A stretch of 41,671 nucleotides of DNA, from assembly GCA_947624935.1 (NCBI GenBank), contig CANQML010000006.1:1-41671 (forward strand). Reading direction: 5' to 3'. Shown piece by piece: positions 16,959 to 25,443 of this stretch. How positions within the stretch are numbered: position 1 is the first letter of the stretch; every line of letters begins with the position of its first letter. The position numbers and the translations under genes are program-made. Below the pieces are notes generated by a model. That model was given only the letters and a program-made list of their open reading frames with translations. It searched no databases and had not been told where the DNA came from. The stretch is from Candidatus Gastranaerophilales bacterium. GTDB lineage: Bacteria > Cyanobacteriota > Vampirovibrionia > Gastranaerophilales > Gastranaerophilaceae.

Positions 16959-17966
16959 TTGAAAAAAACAGATAAAAATAAAATTAAAAATTGGTTTGTA
17001 ACTGGGGCTTCAAGCGGTATTGGGCATGAATTATGCGTCCAATTATTAAAAAGAGGATACAACGTAACAGCAGTTTCAAGAAAAATCCCTGAGTTTACAG
17101 GGGGGGGGGGGCGTTTACTAGGTCTTAGTGTTGACGTTACCAAACCTGATACTATAAACTCTGCTATTCAAAAAACGATTGAAAAATTTGGAAGTATTGA
17201 TGTTCTTGCGAATATCGCAGGTATTTCTTCTTATGAAACTTTTGAAGAAACATCCGATGAAGAAGTCCGAAATGTAATGGAAACAAACTACTGGGGGACA
17301 TATAATACCTGCAAGGCCCTTATTAAATATTTCAGAGAAAGAAACAACGGAACAATAATAAATTGTACCTCTGTTATAGGACTTGTTCCAAGAACCTTCG
17401 GATGCGCTTATTCTTCTTCCAAACACGCTATAGAAGGTCTTACATCCGTTTTATATTTGGAAACCCAAAATTTTAACTGCAGGGTTATGTGCGTTGAACC
17501 GGGATTATATCCTTCAAATATAGGTAAAAATAAAAAATCTTTTGAAACTGAATTTAGTGAATATATTTTCCCAAACAGCCAAATAATTAATTTAGAACGA
17601 AATTACAAAAATGATTTAACAATAGCAGTAAACTGCATAATAGATACCGTTGAAAACGAAAAACTTCCGCGCCGTCTTTTATTGGGGAAAGACTGCATAA
17701 AAAGAGTTAAATATGAAGTACATTCAATTTTAGAAAATATTAAATATTCTAACGTTATTTCAAGTAAAATTGCAAAAACTTGCGATGGAAAAAATTATAC
17801 AATATTTACTGATATAAGCTTTTTTTGCAAAAAGATTCCATTCTTTATTAATTACATAAGATGTTCTATTCTGGAAAAAATAGTAAGAAAAAATAAAAAA
17901 CCTCACTATAAAAATAAAAAAGAAATGTTAAAAAACAAATTTGCAAAAACTTGGTTAAAAAAATAA
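16959..17966 (+). CDS. Short-chain dehydrogenase/reductase, second tandem copy, with G12 tract
   Basis: The product is 335 residues. The motifs are VTGASSGIGHE, ANIAGIS (variant of NNAG), and NCTSVIG with YSSSK as catalytic residues. It is clearly homologous to the preceding SDR along its length, so the pair arose by tandem duplication. The C-terminal ~70 residues are longer and very basic. The start is TTG at 16959 with AAGGA 10 bases before it. A run of 12 G (17100-17111) encodes GGGG at residues ~48-51, where the paralogue has unrelated residues. It is in register; a slip would stop translation early and abolish the enzyme. Confidence 0.85.
   Translation: MKKTDKNKIKNWFVTGASSGIGHELCVQLLKRGYNVTAVSRKIPEFTGGGGRLLGLSVDVTKPDTINSAIQKTIEKFGSIDVLANIAGISSYETFEETSDEEVRNVMETNYWGTYNTCKALIKYFRERNNGTIINCTSVIGLVPRTFGCAYSSSKHAIEGLTSVLYLETQNFNCRVMCVEPGLYPSNIGKNKKSFETEFSEYIFPNSQIINLERNYKNDLTIAVNCIIDTVENEKLPRRLLLGKDCIKRVKYEVHSILENIKYSNVISSKIAKTCDGKNYTIFTDISFFCKKIPFFINYIRCSILEKIVRKNKKPHYKNKKEMLKNKFAKTWLKK
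17100..17111 (+). repeat. G12 homopolymer in the second SDR gene (switch ON)
   Basis: Twelve G lie between the second and third beta strands of the Rossmann fold (EFTGGGGRLLGLSV). It is among the longest tracts in the window and the one whose slippage would be most damaging, because it is near the N-terminus. Confidence 0.65.
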
Positions 17967-18019
17967 GTATTACAAAATAACTAAAATTAACCTTAAAAAC
18001 TATCAGTTTCAGTCAAGTT

Positions 18020-18379
18020 TTATGCTTTTGGAAACTCATCATAGTTTTTTATTTGAGGTTGTATTTTCTGTTTCCAAAATCTATAATGCTGATTTTGATC
18101 TTCATAATATTTAATATCATTTTCATTCCAATTCTCGCATTTTAAAAGAATAAAATCTTCTCCTAACGAGAAATGTAATTCATCAGGAATAAAAGCTAAA
18201 CCTACAATTTTTTCTAATGTACTTATTTTATTTTTCAAACATCCACAAGCTACATCTAACATATTTCTCAATGATTCACGAAAAGATTGTTCTTCCGATT
18301 TGTTATCATATAACACTACAATAAACACAAATGCTGTACTATTGTTTTCTAACATGTATCTTGCATATCTCTCACCCAA
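18020..18379 (-). CDS. C-terminal part of the split nuclease-like protein (119 residues)
   Basis: The frame is the same as that of the upstream 324-residue gene, separated only by TGA and one codon (TGA CAA TTG). If translated alone it would start at TTG 18379. It contains TAFVFIVVLYDN, then KISTLEKIVGLAFIPDE and EDFILLKCENW, an alpha/beta pattern with no catalytic motif I recognise. It most likely is the natural C-terminal domain of the upstream protein, lost through a nonsense mutation, or made by re-initiation or readthrough. It lies at the end of the four-frame minus-strand operon starting at 20377. Confidence 0.6.
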   Translation of the reverse strand: MGERYARYMLENNSTAFVFIVVLYDNKSEEQSFRESLRNMLDVACGCLKNKISTLEKIVGLAFIPDELHFSLGEDFILLKCENWNENDIKYYEDQNQHYRFWKQKIQPQIKNYDEFPKA

Positions 18380-18382
18380 TTG

Positions 18383-19357
18383 TCACGTAAAAGCTTTTTT
18401 ATACAAATCAAGTATTGTATCTCCTATTACTCTACGTTGAAATCTTGTTAGTTTTGCAAACTCTTTTATGGCACTATCATCATTTTGTACATCTATATTA
18501 CCTATTAATTGATTATGCTGTTCATAAAATATTGATTTTTCAATTAGTCTGTCTACAATATAAGATATTTTATCTTCTTTATTTCTATACAGATATTGAG
18601 GGTTATTAATAATATTTTTCCATAAATCATCTTTTACAAGAATTTGTTTCTCTTTAAAATTCTCTGGTAATATTCTATGTTTTCCCATTTCATCTATATT
18701 TTCGTAATATAATGCAAGTAAATTTGATTCTCCATAATATCCAAAAGTTTCTAATTTTGATATATTATTTTCTTTTTCCTTATAAAAATCAATAAAATCA
18801 TTAATTGTGTTGAGTTCTGAAAAAATAAGTTCATAATTTGTTGAATCTAAAATATGGTAAATTTTATTTTTTGGTAATCTGCAAACTCCAATATTTTCAT
18901 CGACATCAGTTGGTTTATCGGAATACAATACTACTAGCTCCCGGCTAAGCCCCAGAGCAACTATATATCTATATATTTTAATATTTTTAATATCAAAATT
19001 TATTGGGAATTTATACTGACATTTTGAATCTATATATAACTTATTAGGATTATTTAATAACTCTTTTTCGGCTCCATCAATTTGTTTAATACAGCCATCT
19101 ACTGTCTTACGTTTCCATCGTTTCCATGCAATTTCTTGCGTTCTACCAGAATATTTATAATCTTTTACTGAAAAAATTAAAATATTATTTTCAAATATAA
19201 TAAGACAATCGCAAAATTCTTTTCCCGTTTCATAATAAACATTTGGATATACCCACAGCTTCATGAAAGCTTGGTCGCATAAATAAGTAATAAATTTTTC
19301 TGAGTCATTAATGGATTTTTCTCTTTTATACTTATTTTGCACTTTCAGCTCCGACAA
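18383..19357 (-). CDS. PD-(D/E)XK nuclease-like protein, probably truncated by an in-frame UGA
   Basis: The product is 324 residues. The N-terminal part has a restriction-endonuclease-like pattern: GKEFCDCLIIFENNILIFSVKDYKY, with Asp in FCDCLII and Lys in FSVKD as candidate active-site residues. The middle is charged and helical, and the end is LTRFQRRVIGDTILDLYKKAFT. I know no named family for the whole. It overlaps the Fic gene by 26 bases. Its start could be TTG 19357 or GTG 19342. The protein continues in frame beyond the UGA for another 120 codons (18020-18382), giving ~445 residues if read through. Its place behind the Fic/HTH pair suggests a third member of that module; role unproven. 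Confidence 0.65.
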   Translation of the reverse strand: MSELKVQNKYKREKSINDSEKFITYLCDQAFMKLWVYPNVYYETGKEFCDCLIIFENNILIFSVKDYKYSGRTQEIAWKRWKRKTVDGCIKQIDGAEKELLNNPNKLYIDSKCQYKFPINFDIKNIKIYRYIVALGLSRELVVLYSDKPTDVDENIGVCRLPKNKIYHILDSTNYELIFSELNTINDFIDFYKEKENNISKLETFGYYGESNLLALYYENIDEMGKHRILPENFKEKQILVKDDLWKNIINNPQYLYRNKEDKISYIVDRLIEKSIFYEQHNQLIGNIDVQNDDSAIKEFAKLTRFQRRVIGDTILDLYKKAFT

Positions 19358-19925
19358 AATTGATTAAAAGTTTATAATTACCTTTATCAGCTTCCTGTAA
19401 TGCTGTTATGTATTTTGTTCTCAATTCGGAAATTTCCGTTAAATTTCCAGAGCCCCAATCTAAATCATCAAGTCCAAAATGGCGCATAATTAAATCTGCC
19501 ATAATACGAGAAATTCTACCATTACCATTGGAAAAAGGATGAATTTGTACTAATCGATGATGAAATCTTATTGCAATTTCTTTTTCGGAGTATGTTCTAT
19601 TTTCTATCCAAAATTTTATGTCATCAAGTAATACTCTTAATTTGGGTTGTATTTCATATGGAGCTACTCCTATGTTCCTTTCAGTAGTCCTGAAAGTTCC
19701 TGCCCATTTCCAAATACTACCAAACATTTTCTTATGTAGTGCTTTTATAAAAGCCTCATTTAAAATATCTTTTTTATTTTTCAAAAGCCAAATCTCAGCT
19801 TCAGCAATGCCTTTTGTTTCAAGTTCATTGAGTTCAGAACGAGTTGTCACCCACTTTGCCTTTAGTTGTTGTTTTTCATCTTCTGTTAACGGAGTCGAAT
19901 TGTCATCAGTTTCAAAAATATTCAT
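19332..19925 (-). CDS. Fic-family protein, mobile mystery protein B type
   Basis: The product is 197 residues. The Fic active site is complete: HPFSNGNGRISR (catalytic His at ~residue 131). The family opening TTRSELNELETKGI and KMFGSIWKWAGTFRTTERNIG fit the 'mobile mystery protein B' group. Fic enzymes transfer AMP or another nucleotide to target proteins. The protein is encoded 8 bases downstream of an HTH gene of the 'mobile mystery protein A' group, its usual partner on mobile DNA. I do not see the canonical inhibitory S/TxxxE(G/N) motif at its exact spacing. The reaction and target are not established by sequence. Confidence 0.88.
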   Translation of the reverse strand: MNIFETDDNSTPLTEDEKQQLKAKWVTTRSELNELETKGIAEAEIWLLKNKKDILNEAFIKALHKKMFGSIWKWAGTFRTTERNIGVAPYEIQPKLRVLLDDIKFWIENRTYSEKEIAIRFHHRLVQIHPFSNGNGRISRIMADLIMRHFGLDDLDWGSGNLTEISELRTKYITALQEADKGNYKLLINFVGAESAK

Positions 19926-19933
19926 ATTATATT

Positions 19934-20377
19934 TTATTCCTCATCCCAAATTCTTGATATATTATCATCAAGCAAATCATTTATTATGTCTTCTACTAAC
20001 TCATCAGAATCTACCAGTTGATTTTCAAGACTCATATTCGTATGCACTTTACTTAATATTTTAAGAGCTTTCTTTTTTGCTTGATTATAAATAATATCGT
20101 CAATATTTTCGCGTGGAATAAAAGCATAAACAAAATCACAGTTTAATGCGTCAGCAATTCGTTCCATTGTCGATATTTTAGTATTTTTTTCATTTTTTTC
20201 TAAATTTATAACTCTTGGCTGAGCAACATTAATTTTTTTAGCCAATTGCGTTGTGGTCATTCCTAAAAATTCACGAATTGTTTTTAACCATCCCTGCGGA
20301 GGTCTTTCGATAATAGCATTTTTTAAAGCATCAAACTTTTTTTGATATGAGCGTCTTAATAATTTTTTATTATCCAT
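19934..20377 (-). CDS. HTH (XRE/Cro) regulator, mobile mystery protein A type
   Basis: The product is 147 residues. After a basic N-terminus (LLRRSYQKKFDAL) and PPQGWLKTIREFLGMT, the helix-turn-helix is TTQLAKKINVAQPRVINLEK, followed by STMERIADALNCDFVYAFIP. That order is characteristic of mobile mystery protein A. It is the first gene of the minus-strand operon and is followed 8 bases later by Fic. It most likely represses its own promoter, which carries three evenly spaced repeats (20387-20463), and may act as the antitoxin-like partner of Fic. Confidence 0.88.
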   Translation of the reverse strand: MDNKKLLRRSYQKKFDALKNAIIERPPQGWLKTIREFLGMTTTQLAKKINVAQPRVINLEKNEKNTKISTMERIADALNCDFVYAFIPRENIDDIIYNQAKKKALKILSKVHTNMSLENQLVDSDELVEDIINDLLDDNISRIWDEE

Positions 20378-20386
20378 ATATAACCT

Positions 20387-20463
20387 ATCTGTTATAATAA
20401 TACACTAATATTATAACTTATCTATTATAAAAGTCAATATATTTTATAATACATCTATTATAA
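20387..20463 (-). promoter_or_regulatory. Promoter with three 33-bp-spaced operator repeats before the HTH-Fic operon
   Basis: On the minus strand the promoter is TTGACT (20432-20437), 16 bases, TATAAT (20410-20415). Three copies of ATCT[G/A]TTATAA (plus-strand reading) start at 20387, 20420 and 20453, exactly 33 bases apart and in one orientation. One lies upstream of -35, one between -35 and -10, and one in the leader before the ATG. This fits cooperative binding by the encoded HTH protein on one face of the helix. Confidence 0.65.
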
Positions 20464-20913
20464 AATTAGGTAAAGTTTGTAACACAAAACAGTATCACAA
20501 GGTATACTGATGCATATAAGCACCAGGATACCTCTTATGACAATTGAAAAACAAGTTTTTCATTGTCTATGCTTCGTAAATCATCAAACATATAATTTGT
20601 TAAATAAAGAACCTGCTTGATTTTGTAAAAATCATTCCTGATTTTTTCGTTCCTTTTTTTAAAGGTTCAATAAATTCAATCGAGCGATTGCAATAATTTT
20701 TGCTTTATCATGTTTGTGAATTTCTCTGGTTATGTATTTCTTTAAGAAAATCTGATTGCACGTGTGCTTATAACTTTGAGTTTTCCTAATTATTTGATTG
20801 TAATGTATTTTTCTTCGTTCATTGTACTAATATCTATCACTCAAACTTAGAAGATTGGAACGGTTTCCGACTATTTTTGTATCATTCAGACGCATATAAC
20901 TTATGATTTATGT
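20464..20913. other. Gene-free stretch with a hairpin and a possible ORF relic
   Basis: No intact gene is seen. An inverted repeat at 20539-20567 (GACAAT..GAAAAAC / GTTTTTCATTGTC, two-base loop) would form a strong hairpin but has no U-run after it. On the minus strand, 20822 to ~20660 reads as broken coding sequence (MNEEKYITIK, then stops and a shifted frame with KKYITREIHKHDKAKIIAIA). This could be a decayed transposase or other mobile gene; identity unknown. Confidence 0.35.
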
Positions 20914-20925
20914 TAAAATTGTTTT

Positions 20926-21672
20926 ATGAAAAAGCTACTTATAGACAACCTTAAAGAACAATTCAATATTAACTTAGATAAAAATGAAATATCTGACAGT
21001 TTTTCTAAATATCCCGGAGAAAAAAATAAAGAAATTGTAGTTTATGGATATGGAATTTTTAAAGATAACATCGCGAAACGAGGCAGTCACAGATATTTTT
21101 TAGAGATATCGATAAACAATTCCGGAAATAAAATATTAACAGCATTTATGTTAAACCCTTCAAATTCATTACCCAATGAAGGATTTGATCAAACGGTCAG
21201 AAATATTATTAGAATTGCATATATAAAGGGTTACTCAAAAGTTGTTATATTAAATACTTTTTCATTAATTAATGGTAAAGGACAAGACGCAATTAGAAAT
21301 TATAAAAAGCAAGCAAGAAATAACAATGACTTAAATAGAGAAATTATTGATTTTTATTTGAAAAATTATGCTTACGATTTGCTAATTGCATGGGGTACGC
21401 AAATTCAATCATCAGATAAAAATTATTATCTTAAACAAATAAAAAATATACAAAAAAAAGATAACAAAAACATTAATCTTATTGCCTATGCTTGGAATAA
21501 AAATTCAAACTATCCATATCATCCTAGTCAACAAGTTGATAATAATAGAGGGAATAAAGATATAGATGGGGAATCTAGAGTACTGTCTTCATTCTTAAAG
21601 AAGAACAAAAATTTTAAGCTCTTAAAAATAAACGACAATTTCGAATTGGAATTTACAGGTAAATACGTATAA
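20926..21672 (+). CDS. DUF1643-domain protein
   Basis: The product is 248 residues. The recognisable part is RYFLEISINNSGNKILTAFMLNPSNSLPNEGFDQTVRNIIRIAYIKGYSKVVILNTFSL, which matches the DUF1643 pattern (MLNPS, then a D-x-T pair, then V-x-N-x-F). A later LLIAWGTQIQ strand completes it. Its biochemical function is unknown; members are common on phages and genomic islands. A TGTTAAAAT extended -10 (20911-20919) ends 6 bases before the ATG, so the transcript is probably leaderless. It has flanking relics on both sides, so it is best seen as part of the accessory island. Confidence 0.75.
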   Translation: MKKLLIDNLKEQFNINLDKNEISDSFSKYPGEKNKEIVVYGYGIFKDNIAKRGSHRYFLEISINNSGNKILTAFMLNPSNSLPNEGFDQTVRNIIRIAYIKGYSKVVILNTFSLINGKGQDAIRNYKKQARNNNDLNREIIDFYLKNYAYDLLIAWGTQIQSSDKNYYLKQIKNIQKKDNKNINLIAYAWNKNSNYPYHPSQQVDNNRGNKDIDGESRVLSSFLKKNKNFKLLKINDNFELEFTGKYV

Positions 21673-21738
21673 CTTGATGTTTTCGTAAAACGAAAATGTG
21701 TGTACCACAACATTTACCAGTTTATTTTAGGAGTTTTT

Positions 21739-22064
21739 ATGCGTAAAGCGAATTGCAAACATAGTGCGAAGCGTAGGCACGTTTAACACGAGCAAGCAGA
21801 ATTAAAAAGACAGCTTGAATTACTTGAGCAAAAAATGTCAAAAAGCCCAAATAATATGAATAATGGCGGAAGTCATTTTCTGTATCGCAGAGAAAGAATG
21901 ATACGTTTCAAAATGCTTCAAAAAAATATGCCGCAAAAAATGCTTGAAAAAGATTAAACCTGACCGAAAGCTATATCTCAAAACTCATCACCGGCGAACA
22001 CTATAACCAAGATTTTGAAAGATATATTATCCATATTTTAAATGTAAATTATTGTTGTATTTAA
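21739..22064 (+). pseudogene. Decayed small HTH-like gene (in-frame stop and frameshift)
   Basis: An AGGAG ribosome site (21729-21733) precedes ATG 21739. The frame meets TAA at 21784 after 15 codons, then continues in the same frame to 21957 (helix-rich, QAELKRQLELLEQKMSK, ending MLQKNMPQKMLEKD). From 21957 a shifted frame reads NLTESYISKLITGEHYNQDF to 22064, a Cro-like helix-turn-helix pattern. The pieces look like one small regulator broken by a stop and a frameshift. The last bases overlap the 3' end of the KAP gene on the other strand. Confidence 0.45.
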
Positions 22065-25000
22065 TTTGTATATATTTCATTCATTTTTGTTCTTAAATTA
22101 CTATTGATATTATTCAATCTCAATAGAACAGCTTCTTGAAAATCTTTTACATCTATAGAATTATCATTTAATAACGATACTAAATTGCAAGCAAAATCAT
22201 ATTCTGTAGGTTCTTGGCTATCTTCTAACAGCATACTTACTATATTTTTGAATAGTTCTTCATTTATACTAAATGATTCGGAATTTATTACGTTTACTAT
22301 ATTGGAATAAATACTAACAGATTTTGTTGCTTCCAGTTCATTATATATATAATTTAAAATAGGTGTTAAAAACAATTTGTTAAACTGTTTTTTAGTTAGA
22401 ATATTGCTGGCAATTTGTAAATATCTAATCCCGCTTTTTGGATCCTTTTTGTACGCTTCAATTGTTTTATTTTTTATAGATGTAAAATCTTTTTCTAAGA
22501 TTTTTATATTGTTATTATTTAATAACTCATATAAAGAGAATATTTTTTCTATATTATCGGCATTATAATATTTTGATAAAATATAATCTTTAAATTTTTC
22601 TTTATTTATTTTTATGTTATCCTTTGTTATTACCTCTAATAAAGTTTTTAAATCATCCATTGAATTGTCATCTTCACGAAGTAATTGCGGATACATTTCG
22701 CTGATTGATTCTTTAATAAGGTCATATATTGAACGTTTAATTTTAGCTATTCCAAACAAGAAATGTTTTGAATTATTGTATTGTATGATATTTTTAACAT
22801 GCGATTGGTAATTATTATCGATTAATATATTAATAAAAGCATTTTGATTATCAATTGGCATTAAATGAGTCCTTAAGATGCTTTCATAATTGGTATCGGT
22901 TTCATTTGTAACAAAAAACATTGCCTCAACTAACAAGTCCATTGCTACTTTTGGTTTATATTGAAATAAATTATTTATAAACTGAAACAGCGCAGTATTA
23001 AAACTATTTACCATGTTTTCTTCAAAAGAATTTTTATCAATAAGTTTTAACGATAAATTAATTCCATTTAACAAACTTATTTTACTTGAATAATTTGATA
23101 CAACCGAACGTATTTCAGTAATTATCCCATTAAGTTTATTTGCAAGTTTTCCTTTACATTTAGGATTAAGAGATAATCTATCATAATATTTTAAACAATT
23201 TATAGCATTATCCGAAAAAGTATCTTTTGATATTGTATCGATGACAAAATTTATAAATGTTGTAGGCACTAATGACAATTGACCTTTATTATATAATATT
23301 TCTATGTATTTTTGTATGGATTCATCTATCTGAGAAATATTTTTAAAATCCATAAATACAGAAGATATATGTGTTTTGTCAAAAATATTAAAGTTATTTG
23401 TTAATTTATCAAAAAGCAAAATTTTTGAATCATGACTTAAAATGGTTTCATTTCCGAGTTTATCATCTTCTTTATTTATTTTTAAATATTTTGCAAGAAT
23501 ATCTCTTATTGTAGAACCTTGTTTTTCGCGCATTTGAGGAATGTAAGAAATAAATCTATCTAATTCTTCAAAAATACTCTCCAAAAAATTGACAAAGTTT
23601 ATAATATCTGATGATAGAATATCACCTAAAATTCTAATCAATTCATTTGCATTCTTTTCATCTAACTTCTTATTATCAAGAGATTTAAATATTACAATAG
23701 AAGCATTCTGTAAGTATATAGATTCAGTATTATCAAGCATTTGTTGTACTTCTGTTTTTATTCTGTTAACAACATTTTTATTAATATCATCTATAAAATA
23801 TCCATCCTTAAGTTCCATTGAAATCGCTTTTGCATCAATCGTTTCTTTTAAATATATAAATGGCATAAGAGAGGGCATTACATTTGGAAGCAGGTTTTTA
23901 ATTCTATTAATAAATAATTTGTAGTCCTCATTATCAATATTTTTAGAAAATAAGTCCGGATCTTTTATTAACAGTTCTTCAATGGTATTCCATTTTTGTT
24001 TAATGACAATCATAATGGCAAATAAAGTTATATTATTTAGTAAAAATCTATGTTCAGGGTCTATATTTTCTGCAAGTACATAATTTATAGAAAAATCATT
24101 TATAAATCTTTTAATTTGTCTTGGTGTTGAACCTTTATACCCATAGAAAAGGACTTGTTTAATTTCATTAATATTTTTTTCTAAATTAGGATATATTGAA
24201 AGTTCTTTTAATTGTTCTTCAATAAAGACATCACGGTCAATTTCTTGTAATTGAGGGATTCTGATGTATGTATTGAATAACTTGTCAAAAAATTCTTCGC
24301 CGATTGCTTGAGAAAAACTATCTTTATTTTCTTTAGCTGTAATATTATAACTTGCAATTATATATTTTTTTATAGCAATATCATCACAAGGTATAATGTA
24401 CAGACAATTTTTCTTATCCATGAATGTTTTTATGGCTGATAAAGTTTCATAAGCATATTTTGGTTCGCATCTGTCAAGATTATCAAAAACAATTAAAATC
24501 TTTTTTCCTTCTGATGAAATATTTGTTACAATATCTGAAAATATGCTTTCAAATTGTTCAGGTGAGAAAGTTGGCTTATAAGTGTATGTTTTAATTTTTT
24601 TACTACAAAAAATGGATTTCGTTAAATGTAAGAGTTGCTCTTTCAAAACTCCAATAAGAATTAATGGTGCACTAACAAATCCTAATCCGGAAAATATTGG
24701 AACTGATAGAGATTTTATCCATTCATTGCCAAAGTGATAACAAATAATTGAAATTATTGCTACAAGCAAAGCTGTGAATATTAATAGTCGTATTGTTGGC
24801 AAAAGTTTTTTACCTATTTCATCCCATTTCAAATCTATTTCTTCTTTAACATCCGTCTCAGCATATAACAATTTTTCAAGGGAGTTGTCATTTTTGTCAA
24901 CATATCCTTTATCATATATGCCAAGCTTTTTAGTTTTTAATTGTACATCAATATCAAACAAGATACTTCTCATTAATGGATGTCCAACATATTTCCAAAC

Positions 25001-25231
25001 ATCAATATAAAATACGGCATAACTATTTTCTAATCTGTCTTTTACTTGATTGACGATATAACTTTTTCCACTTCCCCAAGAACCAAATAATCCTAAATTA
25101 AATGAACAATCCTTAAGTTCTTCGTTATTTGCAATATCTACGATTGTATCAGCTATTTTTGAATGTATGCCAAAACTATCTTTGACAGTTTTTATATTGT
25201 TTGAATCATGTAAAAATAAAGTTTTTGCCAT
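22061..25231 (-). CDS. KAP-family P-loop NTPase with two transmembrane segments
   Basis: The product is 1,056 residues. Walker A is LGLFGSWGSGKS (~residue 48). Two hydrophobic helices follow (~145-165 and ~172-195) between Walker A and Walker B, the hallmark arrangement of KAP NTPases. Walker B is KKILIVFDNLDRCEP (~residue 246), followed by a sensor region CLYIIPCDD. The remaining ~700 residues are helical and repetitive in character without a known motif. KAP NTPases are membrane-bound ATPases; some act in phage exclusion (PifA). Placement between island relics and near Fic supports a defence role, as inference. Codon use is strongly AT-biased. Confidence 0.85.
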   Translation of the reverse strand: MAKTLFLHDSNNIKTVKDSFGIHSKIADTIVDIANNEELKDCSFNLGLFGSWGSGKSYIVNQVKDRLENSYAVFYIDVWKYVGHPLMRSILFDIDVQLKTKKLGIYDKGYVDKNDNSLEKLLYAETDVKEEIDLKWDEIGKKLLPTIRLLIFTALLVAIISIICYHFGNEWIKSLSVPIFSGLGFVSAPLILIGVLKEQLLHLTKSIFCSKKIKTYTYKPTFSPEQFESIFSDIVTNISSEGKKILIVFDNLDRCEPKYAYETLSAIKTFMDKKNCLYIIPCDDIAIKKYIIASYNITAKENKDSFSQAIGEEFFDKLFNTYIRIPQLQEIDRDVFIEEQLKELSIYPNLEKNINEIKQVLFYGYKGSTPRQIKRFINDFSINYVLAENIDPEHRFLLNNITLFAIMIVIKQKWNTIEELLIKDPDLFSKNIDNEDYKLFINRIKNLLPNVMPSLMPFIYLKETIDAKAISMELKDGYFIDDINKNVVNRIKTEVQQMLDNTESIYLQNASIVIFKSLDNKKLDEKNANELIRILGDILSSDIINFVNFLESIFEELDRFISYIPQMREKQGSTIRDILAKYLKINKEDDKLGNETILSHDSKILLFDKLTNNFNIFDKTHISSVFMDFKNISQIDESIQKYIEILYNKGQLSLVPTTFINFVIDTISKDTFSDNAINCLKYYDRLSLNPKCKGKLANKLNGIITEIRSVVSNYSSKISLLNGINLSLKLIDKNSFEENMVNSFNTALFQFINNLFQYKPKVAMDLLVEAMFFVTNETDTNYESILRTHLMPIDNQNAFINILIDNNYQSHVKNIIQYNNSKHFLFGIAKIKRSIYDLIKESISEMYPQLLREDDNSMDDLKTLLEVITKDNIKINKEKFKDYILSKYYNADNIEKIFSLYELLNNNNIKILEKDFTSIKNKTIEAYKKDPKSGIRYLQIASNILTKKQFNKLFLTPILNYIYNELEATKSVSIYSNIVNVINSESFSINEELFKNIVSMLLEDSQEPTEYDFACNLVSLLNDNSIDVKDFQEAVLLRLNNINSNLRTKMNEIYTN

Positions 25232-25443
25232 ATTTCCCTTTAATAGGTTATATGATACTATAAAAAAGGCATAAATAATAATATGGTACGCAAGTTCAAT
25301 TGTGTTACTTTTTATGTAACATAACGGAAATTATATTTCCATTAATCACCAAATATTATAAACGGTAAATCTCTTGTGCGTATTATCGGGAAATATTAAT
25401 TCGTCAGATTTAATTATTAGAAAAGTAAGTTAATAATATATTT

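Noticed and set aside
18383-18385. Recoding of UGA as an amino acid in this genome
   Set aside because: UGA is used as an ordinary stop elsewhere (for example at 7090-7092 and 39280-39282), so a genome-wide code change is not supported.
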